From: an uncultured Clostridia bacterium
GTDB lineage: Bacteria > Bacillota > Clostridia > Christensenellales > UBA1242
Reading direction: 5' to 3'
NCBI GenBank assembly: GCA_946635125.1
Contig: CAMPBB010000019.1
Span: forward strand, 1 to 8,625
DNA length: 8,625 bases
The notes under the pieces were generated by a model. That model did no database searches. It was not told where the DNA came from and worked only from the letters and a program-made list of their open reading frames with translations. Shown piece after piece: positions 1-6,041 of the stretch. A program made the translations under genes and the position numbers. Position 1 is the first letter of the stretch, and every line of letters begins with the position of its first letter.

Positions 1-160
1 AATCTGGAAAGTTTTTGTAGTTAACATAAAAATTATCATTTGAGTTTTTAAAAGTTTTCTTTTCTTTTTTTGATTTGTTACTCTTTTTCTCTTTTGAACT
101 TTTAATCTCTTTGTTCAAAACTTGTTCAACAATGCTTCTATATTCATCTCTTTTGCTCAT
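1..160 (-). CDS. N-terminal part of an unrecognised lysine-rich protein (cut by window edge)
   Basis: An open frame begins with ATG at 160 and stays open for 53 codons to the left edge. The start has an AAGGGG ribosome-binding site at 170-175, nine bases upstream, and a near-consensus promoter at 190-218. The visible protein starts MSKRDEYRSIVEQVLNKEIK, which could form a short helix. Residues 20-40 are a low-complexity Lys/Ser/Glu stretch that looks like a disordered basic linker, and the sequence then becomes more ordinary (NDNFYVNYKNFPD). No signal peptide or membrane segment is visible. I do not recognise the family. It is read away from the small gene at 339-440. The promoter and ribosome-binding site make a real gene likely; its function is unknown. 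Confidence 0.6.
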   Translation of the reverse strand, partial: MSKRDEYRSIVEQVLNKEIKSSKEKKSNKSKKEKKTFKNSNDNFYVNYKNFPD

Positions 161-189
161 GCTATCAATCCCCTTTTGTGTTTATAGGC

Positions 190-218
190 ATTATAACATT
201 AAAAAAACATAAAATCAA
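190..218 (-). promoter_or_regulatory. Sigma-A-type promoter for the gene at 1-160
   Basis: Read on the minus strand, TTGATT (213-218) is followed after exactly 17 bases by TATAAT (190-195), a perfect -10 box. Transcription would start near 183, giving a leader of about 23 bases that contains the AAGGGG ribosome-binding site at 170-175. An overlapping TTGACT (220-225) would need a poorer -10 box (TTAATG), so the first pair is preferred. Confidence 0.6.
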
Positions 219-299
219 TAGTCAATTTTTATATTTTTTAATTTTTTAAAAGTTTTATTGTTGTGAATAATTAAGCAAAAATTTCAAAACATAATAAAA

Positions 300-321
300 G
301 CAAGCAAATCAATTTGTTTGC
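300..321 (+). other. Small hairpin just upstream of the ribosome-binding site of the 33-codon gene
   Basis: GCAAGCAAA (300-308) pairs with TTTGTTTGC (313-321) across a TCAA loop, giving nine pairs including one G-U. It ends five bases before the purine-rich AAGGATGGTGA ribosome-binding region. It has no T-tract, so it is not a terminator. It could shield the 5' end of the message or position the ribosome-binding site. I match it to no known riboswitch class. Confidence 0.35.
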
Positions 322-338
322 AAAAAGGATGGTGAATT

Positions 339-440
339 ATGACAAAATCATGTGAAACAAAAAAAACTCAAAAAGGGTGCAAGAAAGGCGCTAAGTGCGA
401 AGAAACAAAAACTTTGCAAAGCAAATCAAAACACTCTTAA
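339..440 (+). CDS. Candidate 33-residue Cys/Lys-rich small protein, function unknown
   Basis: ATG at 339 follows the ribosome-binding-like run AGGATGGTGA by three bases, and the frame closes with TAA at 438-440. The product starts MTKSCETKKTQKGCKK and holds ten lysines and three cysteines (Cys5, Cys14, Cys20), with almost no hydrophobic residues. It is therefore neither a membrane peptide nor an amphipathic helix; metal binding, nucleic-acid binding or a secreted or modified peptide are all conceivable but unproven. A terminator hairpin follows at 476-504. No clear promoter was found: the TTGTGA at 261 and CATAAT at 290 are too far apart. The A-rich composition could produce such an ORF by chance, so the ribosome-binding site and terminator are the main support. 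Confidence 0.4.
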   Translation: MTKSCETKKTQKGCKKGAKCEETKTLQSKSKHS

Positions 441-475
441 AAAGTTTTTTTAATTGCTGATTTAAAAAACACCAA

Positions 476-504
476 AAAAGAAGCCACAAATTTTGGCTTC
501 TTTT
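476..504. terminator. Bidirectional rho-independent terminator (fakA end and small gene end)
   Basis: AAAAGAAGCCA (476-486) and TGGCTTCTTTT (494-504) form a perfect 11-bp stem with a 7-base loop. On the minus strand the stem begins four bases after the fakA stop codon and runs into a T-tract (complement of 474-479), a strong terminator for yloU-fakA. On the plus strand it is followed by TTTTAATTTT and can also end the transcript of the small gene at 339-440. Confidence 0.85.
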
Positions 505-508
505 AATT

Positions 509-2146
509 TTAATCAACAGATATAATGTAATAATAAACTGGTTGCCCACCTGAAAGAACTGTTACTTCACATTGTGGAAATTTTTCAGCAAGTTTTGCTT
601 GAAGTTCATTTGCATCTTCTTCTTGAACTTCACTTCCATAAAATAGTGTTATATTAACTTTTGTGTCATCAATCATTTTTTCAACAAGCTTAATTGTTGC
701 ATCACCAACAAGTTTGTCTTTTGCAACAATCTTTCCACCAGAAAGCCCGATAATATCACCATTTTTAAGGTCAAAGCCATCAACATGTGTTTCTCTAACT
801 GCGTGAGTTACGCTTCCACTCAAAACGCTGTCTTTTGCTGCTTTCATGGCTTCAATGTTTTCTTCCAAACTTCCTTCCATGTTAAATGCAAGCATTGCTG
901 CCACCCCTTCTGGAATTGAAACAGTTGGAATAATGTGAATAAATTTCTTTGTTAAATTCTTTGCTTGTTCTGCTGCTAAAGTTATGTTTTTGTTGTTTGG
1001 GAACACAAAAACATGGTCACTTGGAACTTTGTCAACAGCTAAGGCAATGTCGTTTGCACTTGGGTTCATTGTTTGACCACCTTCAATAACATAGTCAACT
1101 CCCAAGTCTTTTAGCACGGCAGAAATTCCTTCACCAGCAGCAACAGACACCATTCCAAAAGGCTTTTGTTCCTGTTTTTGTTGTGCTTGTTTCTTCTTTA
1201 ACTCTCTGTTTTGCTCCAACATGTTTTCAACTTTTATGTTCCAAATTTCACCCATTTCCAAAGCATAAGTTAACGCTCTGTTTGGTTCGTTTGTGTGAAC
1301 ATGGATTTTAATTAAAGATAAGTCTCCAACACAAATAACAGAGTCTCCAATTGCCATAAGTTTTTCACGAAGTTTGTCTATATCTGATTCTGTTGTTTTC
1401 TTGTTTATGTGAATAATCATGAATTCTGTGCAGTAACCAAATTGAATGTCTGCTAAGTCCTCATAATTAACATGAACTGTTTCTGTTTCCTCAATGTTCT
1501 TTGGTGATTCTTCTTGAAAATCAATGTCGGCATCTTCATTTAGTCCTTTGTAAAAACCATAAAAAACGGTTAAAACTCCTCTTCCACCACTATCAACAAC
1601 ACCAGCAGATTTCAAAACCGGCAACATTTCAGGAGTTTGAGACAAAATTTCTTCACCAACAGCCAAAAGTTGCTTGAAAAACTCATCAAAGTCTTGGCAT
1701 TTTTTTGCAATTGGTTCTGCGTTTTCTGCCATAACTCTGATAACAGTTAAAATGGTTCCCTCTTTTGGAAGAGAAACAGCCTTATATGCCATTGTTGCAC
1801 CATTTTTCATTGCTTGAGCAAAGTTTTTGGTTGTTATTTCTTGAACTTTCATAAACTCACTGCTCATTCCACGAATAATTTGAGATAGAATAACACCAGA
1901 GTTTCCCCTTGCTCCACGCAAAGCTCCCTTGCTAAAAGCTTCTGCAAGAGCATCAATACTGTTTGTTTGGCAATTGCTCACCTCGTTTGCAGCAGATTTA
2001 AAAGTTAAAAACATATTGCTTCCAGTGTCTCCATCTGGAACAGGATATATGTTCAATGAATCAATATACTTCTTATTTACTTCCAAGTTCTTGTATGCCC
2101 CAATAACCATTTTGCGGAACATAGCACCATTTATCGTTTTTTGCAT
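509..2146 (-). CDS. fakA: Fatty acid kinase ATP-binding subunit FakA (DAK2/DhaL-domain protein, YloV)
   Basis: FakA phosphorylates fatty acids carried by a FakB partner, making acyl-phosphate for phospholipid synthesis from exogenous fatty acids. The 545-residue length is usual. The N-terminal DhaL-like kinase domain (about 1-200) has the Mg-ATP motif PVPDGDTGSNM with Asp38 and Asp40, then GARGNSGVILSQ (78-89) and VVDSGGRG (183-190). The middle domain has Cys239 and His282/His284 (in GYCTE and IHVHTN), matching the zinc site known in this family. A charged linker at 315-328 leads to a C-terminal domain with EGGQTMNPS (355-363) and a final GGQPVYYYIISVD. ATG at 2146 has a TAGGTG ribosome-binding site eight bases upstream. 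It follows yloU by 46 bases in the same operon. No fakB is in the window. Confidence 0.93.
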   Translation of the reverse strand: MQKTINGAMFRKMVIGAYKNLEVNKKYIDSLNIYPVPDGDTGSNMFLTFKSAANEVSNCQTNSIDALAEAFSKGALRGARGNSGVILSQIIRGMSSEFMKVQEITTKNFAQAMKNGATMAYKAVSLPKEGTILTVIRVMAENAEPIAKKCQDFDEFFKQLLAVGEEILSQTPEMLPVLKSAGVVDSGGRGVLTVFYGFYKGLNEDADIDFQEESPKNIEETETVHVNYEDLADIQFGYCTEFMIIHINKKTTESDIDKLREKLMAIGDSVICVGDLSLIKIHVHTNEPNRALTYALEMGEIWNIKVENMLEQNRELKKKQAQQKQEQKPFGMVSVAAGEGISAVLKDLGVDYVIEGGQTMNPSANDIALAVDKVPSDHVFVFPNNKNITLAAEQAKNLTKKFIHIIPTVSIPEGVAAMLAFNMEGSLEENIEAMKAAKDSVLSGSVTHAVRETHVDGFDLKNGDIIGLSGGKIVAKDKLVGDATIKLVEKMIDDTKVNITLFYGSEVQEEDANELQAKLAEKFPQCEVTVLSGGQPVYYYIISVD

Positions 2147-2192
2147 ATATATAACACCTACTATAATTTATAATAAAAAACTGGAAAAGAGC

Positions 2193-2543
2193 CTAAACCC
2201 TTACCCCAACAACATTAACATTTATAACATCAACAATCATTCCTGAAAACTCTTCAACCTTATATTTAACAGTTTTTTTCAAAGAGTCAGCAACGGCGCT
2301 GATGGAAATTCCATATTTTAAAATAACATAAAGGTCAATAAAAATTCTATTTCCGTTTGTTGTCACTTTAACTCCTTTGCCAAGTTGTTGTTTTTTAAAC
2401 AAATCAGCAAATTTGTCAGAAGTCTTTTTAGACACCAAATCAACAACACCAATGCAGTCGAGTGCAGCCGATGCAGCAACTGAAGCAATGGCATCATCTG
2501 ATATAATTATTTTTCCATAATAGTTGGAAGTTGTAACAGACAT
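2193..2543 (-). CDS. yloU: Asp23/Gls24-family protein YloU
   Basis: This 116-residue protein belongs to the Asp23/Gls24 family (often annotated as envelope stress response or alkaline shock proteins). Its biochemical role is not well defined; relatives associate with the membrane through partners. The N-terminus YYGKIIISDDAIASVAASAA and the central IDLYVILKYGISISAVADSL are typical of the family, and the C-terminus ends VDVINVNVVGVRV. There is no signal peptide or membrane helix. ATG at 2543 has an AAAAGGG ribosome-binding site about six bases upstream. It is the first gene of a two-gene operon with fakA, the yloU-yloV pairing conserved across Firmicutes and divergent from rpmB. A promoter lies at 2600-2628. 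Confidence 0.92.
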   Translation of the reverse strand: MSVTTSNYYGKIIISDDAIASVAASAALDCIGVVDLVSKKTSDKFADLFKKQQLGKGVKVTTNGNRIFIDLYVILKYGISISAVADSLKKTVKYKVEEFSGMIVDVINVNVVGVRV

Positions 2544-2599
2544 TTATTTCCCTTTTAATTTTTCTTTTTTTTGATACAAGTTTTTATGTATACTTTCTC

Positions 2600-2628
2600 A
2601 TTTTACTAAATATTTTTAAATTTATCAA
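2600..2628 (-). promoter_or_regulatory. Promoter of the yloU-fakA operon
   Basis: On the minus strand, TTGATA (2623-2628) and TAAAAT (2600-2605) are separated by 17 bases. This gives a leader of about 50 bases before the yloU start codon. The -35 box is one arm of the palindrome at 2621-2642, so a protein bound there would compete with RNA polymerase. Confidence 0.55.
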
Positions 2629-2642
2629 GCGTTTTTGATAAA
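2621..2642. promoter_or_regulatory. Palindrome, possible operator, between yloU and rpmB promoters
   Basis: TTTATCAA (2621-2628), six bases, then TTGATAAA (2635-2642) form a perfect 8-bp inverted repeat. It covers the yloU -35 box and ends 15 bases before the rpmB -35 box. That placement suits an operator. The alternative is chance in AT-rich DNA. No regulator is encoded nearby that would identify the binding protein. Confidence 0.35.
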
Positions 2643-2657
2643 ATATTCAAAAATACC

Positions 2658-2686
2658 TTGCATTATTTTATTTTTTATGATACAAT
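2658..2686 (+). promoter_or_regulatory. Promoter of rpmB
   Basis: TTGCAT (2658-2663) and TACAAT (2681-2686) are separated by exactly 17 bases. Transcription would start near 2693, leaving a short leader of about 38 bases with the AGGAGG ribosome-binding site at 2716-2721. Good spacing and boxes, directly ahead of a highly expressed gene. Confidence 0.7.
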
Positions 2687-2730
2687 GAACTCATAATTAT
2701 TCTATAACATTTAGCAGGAGGAAGCAAAAA

Positions 2731-2931
2731 ATGAGCAAAGAATGTGAAATTTGTGGAAAGACAAAAATGGCTGGAAACCAAGTTAAACGCCAAAGTAAGT
2801 GGGTTCTTAGAAGAACAAACACACCAAGACACCCAAACCTTCAAACAGTTCATGTTGAAAATGAAGATGGTGTTTCTGTTAAGGTGAAAGTTTGCACCCG
2901 TTGTCTTAAAAAGATGAAACAAGAAGACTAA
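2731..2931 (+). CDS. rpmB: 50S ribosomal protein L28 (four-cysteine, zinc-binding form)
   Basis: A 66-residue protein with the L28 pattern: basic centre GNQVKRQSKWVLRRTNTPRH, then HPNLQTVHV and a C-terminal KVKVCTRCLKK. Two Cys pairs, Cys5/Cys8 (CEIC) and Cys55/Cys58 (CTRC), form the zinc ribbon of the so-called C+ form of this ribosomal protein. ATG at 2731 has a perfect AGGAGG seven to nine bases upstream and its own promoter at 2658-2686. It stands alone, divergent from yloU and convergent with spoVM, the same relative orientation as in B. subtilis. A terminator follows at 2937. Confidence 0.95.
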   Translation: MSKECEICGKTKMAGNQVKRQSKWVLRRTNTPRHPNLQTVHVENEDGVSVKVKVCTRCLKKMKQED

Positions 2932-2936
2932 TTATT

Positions 2937-2965
2937 AAATCAAAATGAATAATTTTGATTTTTTT
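2937..2965 (+). terminator. Rho-independent terminator of rpmB
   Basis: AAATCAAAAT (2937-2946) pairs with ATTTTGATTT (2952-2961) around a GAATA loop, a perfect 10-bp stem, and the T-run continues to 2965. It starts five bases after the rpmB stop codon. The stem is AT-rich, so the T-tract and position matter more than stem strength. Confidence 0.7.
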
Positions 2966-2974
2966 ATGTTTAAA

Positions 2975-3000
2975 AAAAGCATACAGATTTGTATGCTTTT
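2975..3000 (-). terminator. Rho-independent terminator of the gatAB-rpoZ-priA-rpe-spoVM operon
   Basis: AAAAGCATACA (2975-2985) and TGTATGCTTTT (2990-3000) form a perfect 11-bp stem with a 4-base loop. On the minus strand it begins one base after the spoVM stop codon and ends in seven T (complement of 2972-2978). Its position supports 3002 as a true gene end. On the plus strand it is followed by CTTATTTTATT and may back up the rpmB terminator. Confidence 0.82.
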
Positions 3001-3001
3001 C

Positions 3002-3082
3002 TTATTTTATTATCTTTTTTGAAAACAATAATTTAATAATTCCCCTAATCCACTTTGGTGCTTTAAAACAAATAATGTGCAT
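3002..3082 (-). CDS. spoVM: Stage V sporulation protein M, 26-residue amphipathic peptide
   Basis: In B. subtilis, SpoVM is a 26-residue amphipathic helix that lies on the curved forespore membrane and anchors the SpoIVA base layer of the spore coat. This ORF (MHIICFKAPKWIRGIIKLLF, then SKKIIK) is also exactly 26 residues. It aligns without gaps to the B. subtilis peptide as I recall it, sharing Met1, Lys7, Pro9, Lys10, Gly14 and Ile15, with Lys for Arg at 17. Pro9 is known to matter for curvature recognition. Hydrophobic and basic residues alternate as in an amphipathic helix. AAAGGAGA (3087-3094) lies four bases before ATG. It follows rpe by 52 bases, faces rpmB as in B. subtilis, and is followed at once by a terminator. 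Identity is moderate but context is strong. An inverted repeat (3074-3119) surrounds its start. Confidence 0.8.
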   Translation of the reverse strand: MHIICFKAPKWIRGIIKLLFSKKIIK

Positions 3083-3119
3083 AGTTTCTCCTTTATCTTG
3101 AAATTATTTTATGCACATT
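3074..3119 (-). promoter_or_regulatory. Inverted repeat enclosing the spoVM ribosome-binding site and start codon
   Basis: In the spoVM message, AATGTGCATA (complement of 3110-3119) can pair perfectly over 10 bp with TATGCACATT (complement of 3074-3083). The 26-base loop holds the AAAGGAGA ribosome-binding site and the 3' arm holds the ATG itself. Such a stem would hinder initiation until opened. Alternatively it is a DNA operator. There is no T-tract, so it is not a terminator. Confidence 0.4.
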
Positions 3120-3134
3120 TTTCTGTTTGTGTGC

Positions 3135-3803
3135 CTATATTGCCTGACCATGCATGAGCTTTATCATGTTCTCTTTGTTTTCAGCGTTATAGATTGCACT
3201 TCCTGAAACAACAATATCTGCCCCGCTAACAGCAACAATTGGTGCATATATTTCATTTATGCCACCATCAACTTCAATCAAAAAGTTTAAGTTTTCCTCT
3301 GTTCTCTTTTTGTTTAAATATGCAATTTTTATTAAACTATCCTTAATAAATGCCTGACCACTTTTCCCAGGCTCAACACTCATAACAAGAACAAGGTCCA
3401 CATATTTTAAAATCGTATCCAAAACCTTAACTGGTGTTTTTGGGTTAATTGCAACCCCAACACTAACTCCAAGTTTTTTTATGGATTGAACAGCTCCAAC
3501 AAGTTGAATTTTGTCTGGAAAGGCTTCATAGTGAATAATTATTCTGTCTGCGCCATATCTAACATAGTGCTTGGCAACCATTGTTGGGTTTTGAACCATT
3601 AAGTGAACATCAAGTTTAAGCCTTGTTGACTTCCTAATAAAAGCCAAAATCATATAATCAAAAGTTCTTCTTTCAACAAATTTACCATCCATAATATCAC
3701 AATGAATAAGGTCTGCCCCAGCCTCTTCCAAAGTTTTCACATATTTTGTTAAGTCTTTAACTGGACATGGGTCTGTGCTTGGCGCAATCAAAATTTTTTT
3801 CAT
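3135..3803 (-). CDS. rpe: Ribulose-phosphate 3-epimerase family protein, divergent
   Basis: Rpe interconverts ribulose-5-phosphate and xylulose-5-phosphate in the pentose phosphate pathway. The 222 residues form a single TIM barrel of normal length. The metal and catalytic residues are present: His34 and Asp36 in HCDIMDG, His67 in LDVHLMV and Asp179 in EVDGG. Differences from the usual pattern are the N-terminal loop APSTDPCPVKDL in place of APSILSADF, and MSVEPGKSGQ (141-150) in place of MTVNPGFGGQ near the phosphate site. Epimerase chemistry is therefore likely, but a related sugar phosphate is possible. ATG at 3803 has AGAGGTG four bases upstream. It lies 45 bases after priA and before spoVM; in B. 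subtilis rpe also lies between priA and spoVM. Confidence 0.85.
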   Translation of the reverse strand: MKKILIAPSTDPCPVKDLTKYVKTLEEAGADLIHCDIMDGKFVERRTFDYMILAFIRKSTRLKLDVHLMVQNPTMVAKHYVRYGADRIIIHYEAFPDKIQLVGAVQSIKKLGVSVGVAINPKTPVKVLDTILKYVDLVLVMSVEPGKSGQAFIKDSLIKIAYLNKKRTEENLNFLIEVDGGINEIYAPIVAVSGADIVVSGSAIYNAENKENMIKLMHGQAI

Positions 3804-3848
3804 TCAACACCTCTTATTTTTATTCAAATGTTTGTATAATTATTCAAT

Positions 3849-6035
3849 CTAACTTAAATTATTTGGATTTATTTCAACAAACACATTAACATTTTTCTTT
3901 TTGTTATTATCACAAATTAAATAAATTTTGTCAATCAAATCAATGTATCCTTTGTTTGTAAGCCTTAAAAGAATTTGATATCTATGTTTGTTTTGAATTT
4001 TTGAAACTGGCGATTTCATTGCTTTACAATAAAGTATTTCTTTGCTTTCCTCACACACGGCGTTTAAGCCATTATGAATGTGAGCTGTTGTCACTTGAAC
4101 ATCTTCAAGTTTTTCACCAGACACCAATATTCTTAAAATATAAGCGTATGGCGGAAATTTTGAAACTTTTCTAACATTTATTTCTCTATCGTAAAAAGAC
4201 TTATAATCATAATTTGCCATAAAACGATAAACATAGTGTTTTGGCATATATGTCTGCAAAACAATTTTCCCAATTTTGTCTGCTCTTCCTGCCCTTCCAG
4301 CAACCTGCGTTAAAAGGTCAAATGTTCGTTCTGTGCTTCGAAAATCAGAATAATGAAGGCTCATATCTGCGTCAACAATTCCAACAAGCGTCACATTTGG
4401 AAAATCATGCCCTTTTGCAATCATTTGTGTTCCAACCAAAATGCATGGTTTTGTGTTTGAAAATTCTTCCAAAATTTTTGCATGAGAACTTTTGTTTTGC
4501 GTTGTGTCAAAGTCCATTCGCAGAACTTTGGTTTCTGGAAACAAATGCCTAAGTTCATCAGCAACACGCTCTGTTCCAAGAGTCCCCATTTTTATGTGCT
4601 TACTAGAACATTGTGGGCATTCTGTTAATGCTTTATATCTTCTTGAACAAAAGTGACACTTCAACAAATTGTCTTCTTTGTGGTAAACAAGCGTTGCATC
4701 ACAATCATCACATTTTGCAACATATCCACAAGACCTGCAAATCATATAACTTGCAAATCCTCGCCTATTGCAAAAAATCATTGCTTGATTTTTTGCCTTA
4801 ATGCAATCACTTAGGTCCATTTGTAACTTTCGAGAAAACATTGTTGCATTTCCTGCCCTAATTTCTTCTCGCATATCAACAATTTCAACACCAGGCATAT
4901 CTTTGTTGTTTGCTCGTTTTAAAAGTTCATGCAAAACATATTCCCCGTTTTTGGCTCTAAAATATGTGTCTATGTTTGGCGTTGCACTCCCCAGAACAAG
5001 AGGACAATTGTTGTATTGAGCCCTAAACTTTGCAATGTCATGTGTGTAAAATCTTGGGTTACTTTCGCTCTTATAAGAATCATCATGTTCTTCATCAATT
5101 ATGATTATTCCAATGTTTTTTAATGGTGCAAAAATTGCTGATCTTGCTCCAACAACAATATTTGCTTCACCATTAAATATTCTTTGCCATTCATCAAAAC
5201 GCTCACCCATTGAAAGGCCACTGTGAAGAATTGCAACAGTGTTGCCAAATCTTGCTTTAAAAAGCGACACAACTTGCGGAGTAAGCCCAATTTCTGGAAC
5301 AAGCATAATGGCGGTTTTTCCTTCGCTCAAACACCTCTTTATGGCGTGCATATATATTTCGGTTTTTCCGCTACCAGTAACACCAAACAAAAGGTGTGTT
5401 GCAGGTTTTTTTATTTCTTCCAAAATTTTCTTTTGAAGTTCATTTAGTTCAACAGTTTTGTCTTCTTTTGTTTTTAAAATTGGATTTCTAAGCACTCTTT
5501 GTTCAACTTGCGTTAAAACTCCCCACTCAATAAATTTTTGAACAGCCAAAGAGCCAAACATTTTGTTTAGCTCACTTTTTAAATATTTTTCATTGGGTTT
5601 TAAAAAAGACAGCATCTTTTGTTGATTCTTTGAATTTGCCCGAATTTTTGCTTCAATTTCTTGTGCTACAAACTCATTAACATAAACAAATTCCTTCACA
5701 AGTGGTTTTATTTTTTCTTTTCGAATTCCACTTGGCAAAAAAAGCCTTAATGTGTCAACACGCTTTAAATGATTGTTTTTAATCATAAAATCACTCAAAG
5801 CAAACATTTCTGGCAATATTAAAGGCTTTTCATCAAGTATTTTTGCAACGCTTTTGAGTTTTTCAATTGGATAATCACAGTGATTTTTTATGCCAACAAC
5901 ATACCCTTCAATGTTGCGATTGCCAAAAGGCACCAAAACTCTGTGCCCAATTTCAAGTCCACTAATTGCAATATAGTCAAAAATTTTGTCAACTTCAGAT
6001 GTTTTTATGTCAACAATAACTTCTGCAAACATCAT
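3849..6035 (-). CDS. priA: Primosomal replication restart helicase PriA
   Basis: PriA recognises stalled or collapsed replication forks and reloads the replicative helicase. At 728 residues it is close to the family length and looks complete. An N-terminal DNA-binding region (about 1-110, FAEVIVDI and VLVPFGNR) is followed by the helicase core. Walker A is GVTGSGKT (218-225) and the DEEH box is at 314-317, followed by LGSATPN (348-354). Eight zinc-binding cysteines are Cys433, 436, 442, 445, 460, 463, 473 and 476. Later helicase motifs are LVGTQMIAKGHDFPNV and QVAGRAGRA (577-585). The start is ATG at 6035, six bases after the rpoZ stop; a second ATG follows at once. No strong ribosome-binding site is visible (AGGG lies far upstream), so coupling to rpoZ translation is likely. 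Confidence 0.96.
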   Translation of the reverse strand: MMFAEVIVDIKTSEVDKIFDYIAISGLEIGHRVLVPFGNRNIEGYVVGIKNHCDYPIEKLKSVAKILDEKPLILPEMFALSDFMIKNNHLKRVDTLRLFLPSGIRKEKIKPLVKEFVYVNEFVAQEIEAKIRANSKNQQKMLSFLKPNEKYLKSELNKMFGSLAVQKFIEWGVLTQVEQRVLRNPILKTKEDKTVELNELQKKILEEIKKPATHLLFGVTGSGKTEIYMHAIKRCLSEGKTAIMLVPEIGLTPQVVSLFKARFGNTVAILHSGLSMGERFDEWQRIFNGEANIVVGARSAIFAPLKNIGIIIIDEEHDDSYKSESNPRFYTHDIAKFRAQYNNCPLVLGSATPNIDTYFRAKNGEYVLHELLKRANNKDMPGVEIVDMREEIRAGNATMFSRKLQMDLSDCIKAKNQAMIFCNRRGFASYMICRSCGYVAKCDDCDATLVYHKEDNLLKCHFCSRRYKALTECPQCSSKHIKMGTLGTERVADELRHLFPETKVLRMDFDTTQNKSSHAKILEEFSNTKPCILVGTQMIAKGHDFPNVTLVGIVDADMSLHYSDFRSTERTFDLLTQVAGRAGRADKIGKIVLQTYMPKHYVYRFMANYDYKSFYDREINVRKVSKFPPYAYILRILVSGEKLEDVQVTTAHIHNGLNAVCEESKEILYCKAMKSPVSKIQNKHRYQILLRLTNKGYIDLIDKIYLICDNNKKKNVNVFVEINPNNLS

Positions 6036-6041
6036 TTTTCA

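Noticed and set aside
258..295. Promoter for the small gene at 339-440 from TTGTTG/TTGTGA and CATAAT
   Set aside because: The boxes are more than 20 bases apart, too far for a sigma-A promoter; no better pair was seen.
161..338. Riboswitch or structured RNA between the two leftmost genes
   Set aside because: Apart from the small hairpin at 300-321 the stretch is A/T-rich without nested stems or motifs I know.
444..470. Hairpin right after the small gene (GTTTTTTTAAT with ATTTAAAAAAC)
   Set aside because: Almost pure A-T with a mismatch and no T-tract after it; the hairpin at 476-504 is the better terminator.
1929..2246. 105-codon ORF on the + strand, opposite the fakA start and yloU end
   Set aside because: Lies antisense to two well-supported genes, has no ribosome-binding site of note and no recognisable domain; such shadows are common opposite AT-rich genes.
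2668..2922. 84-codon ORF on the minus strand across rpmB
   Set aside because: Antisense to the clear L28 gene and its promoter; composition rich in Phe, Cys and Ser is typical of a shadow frame.
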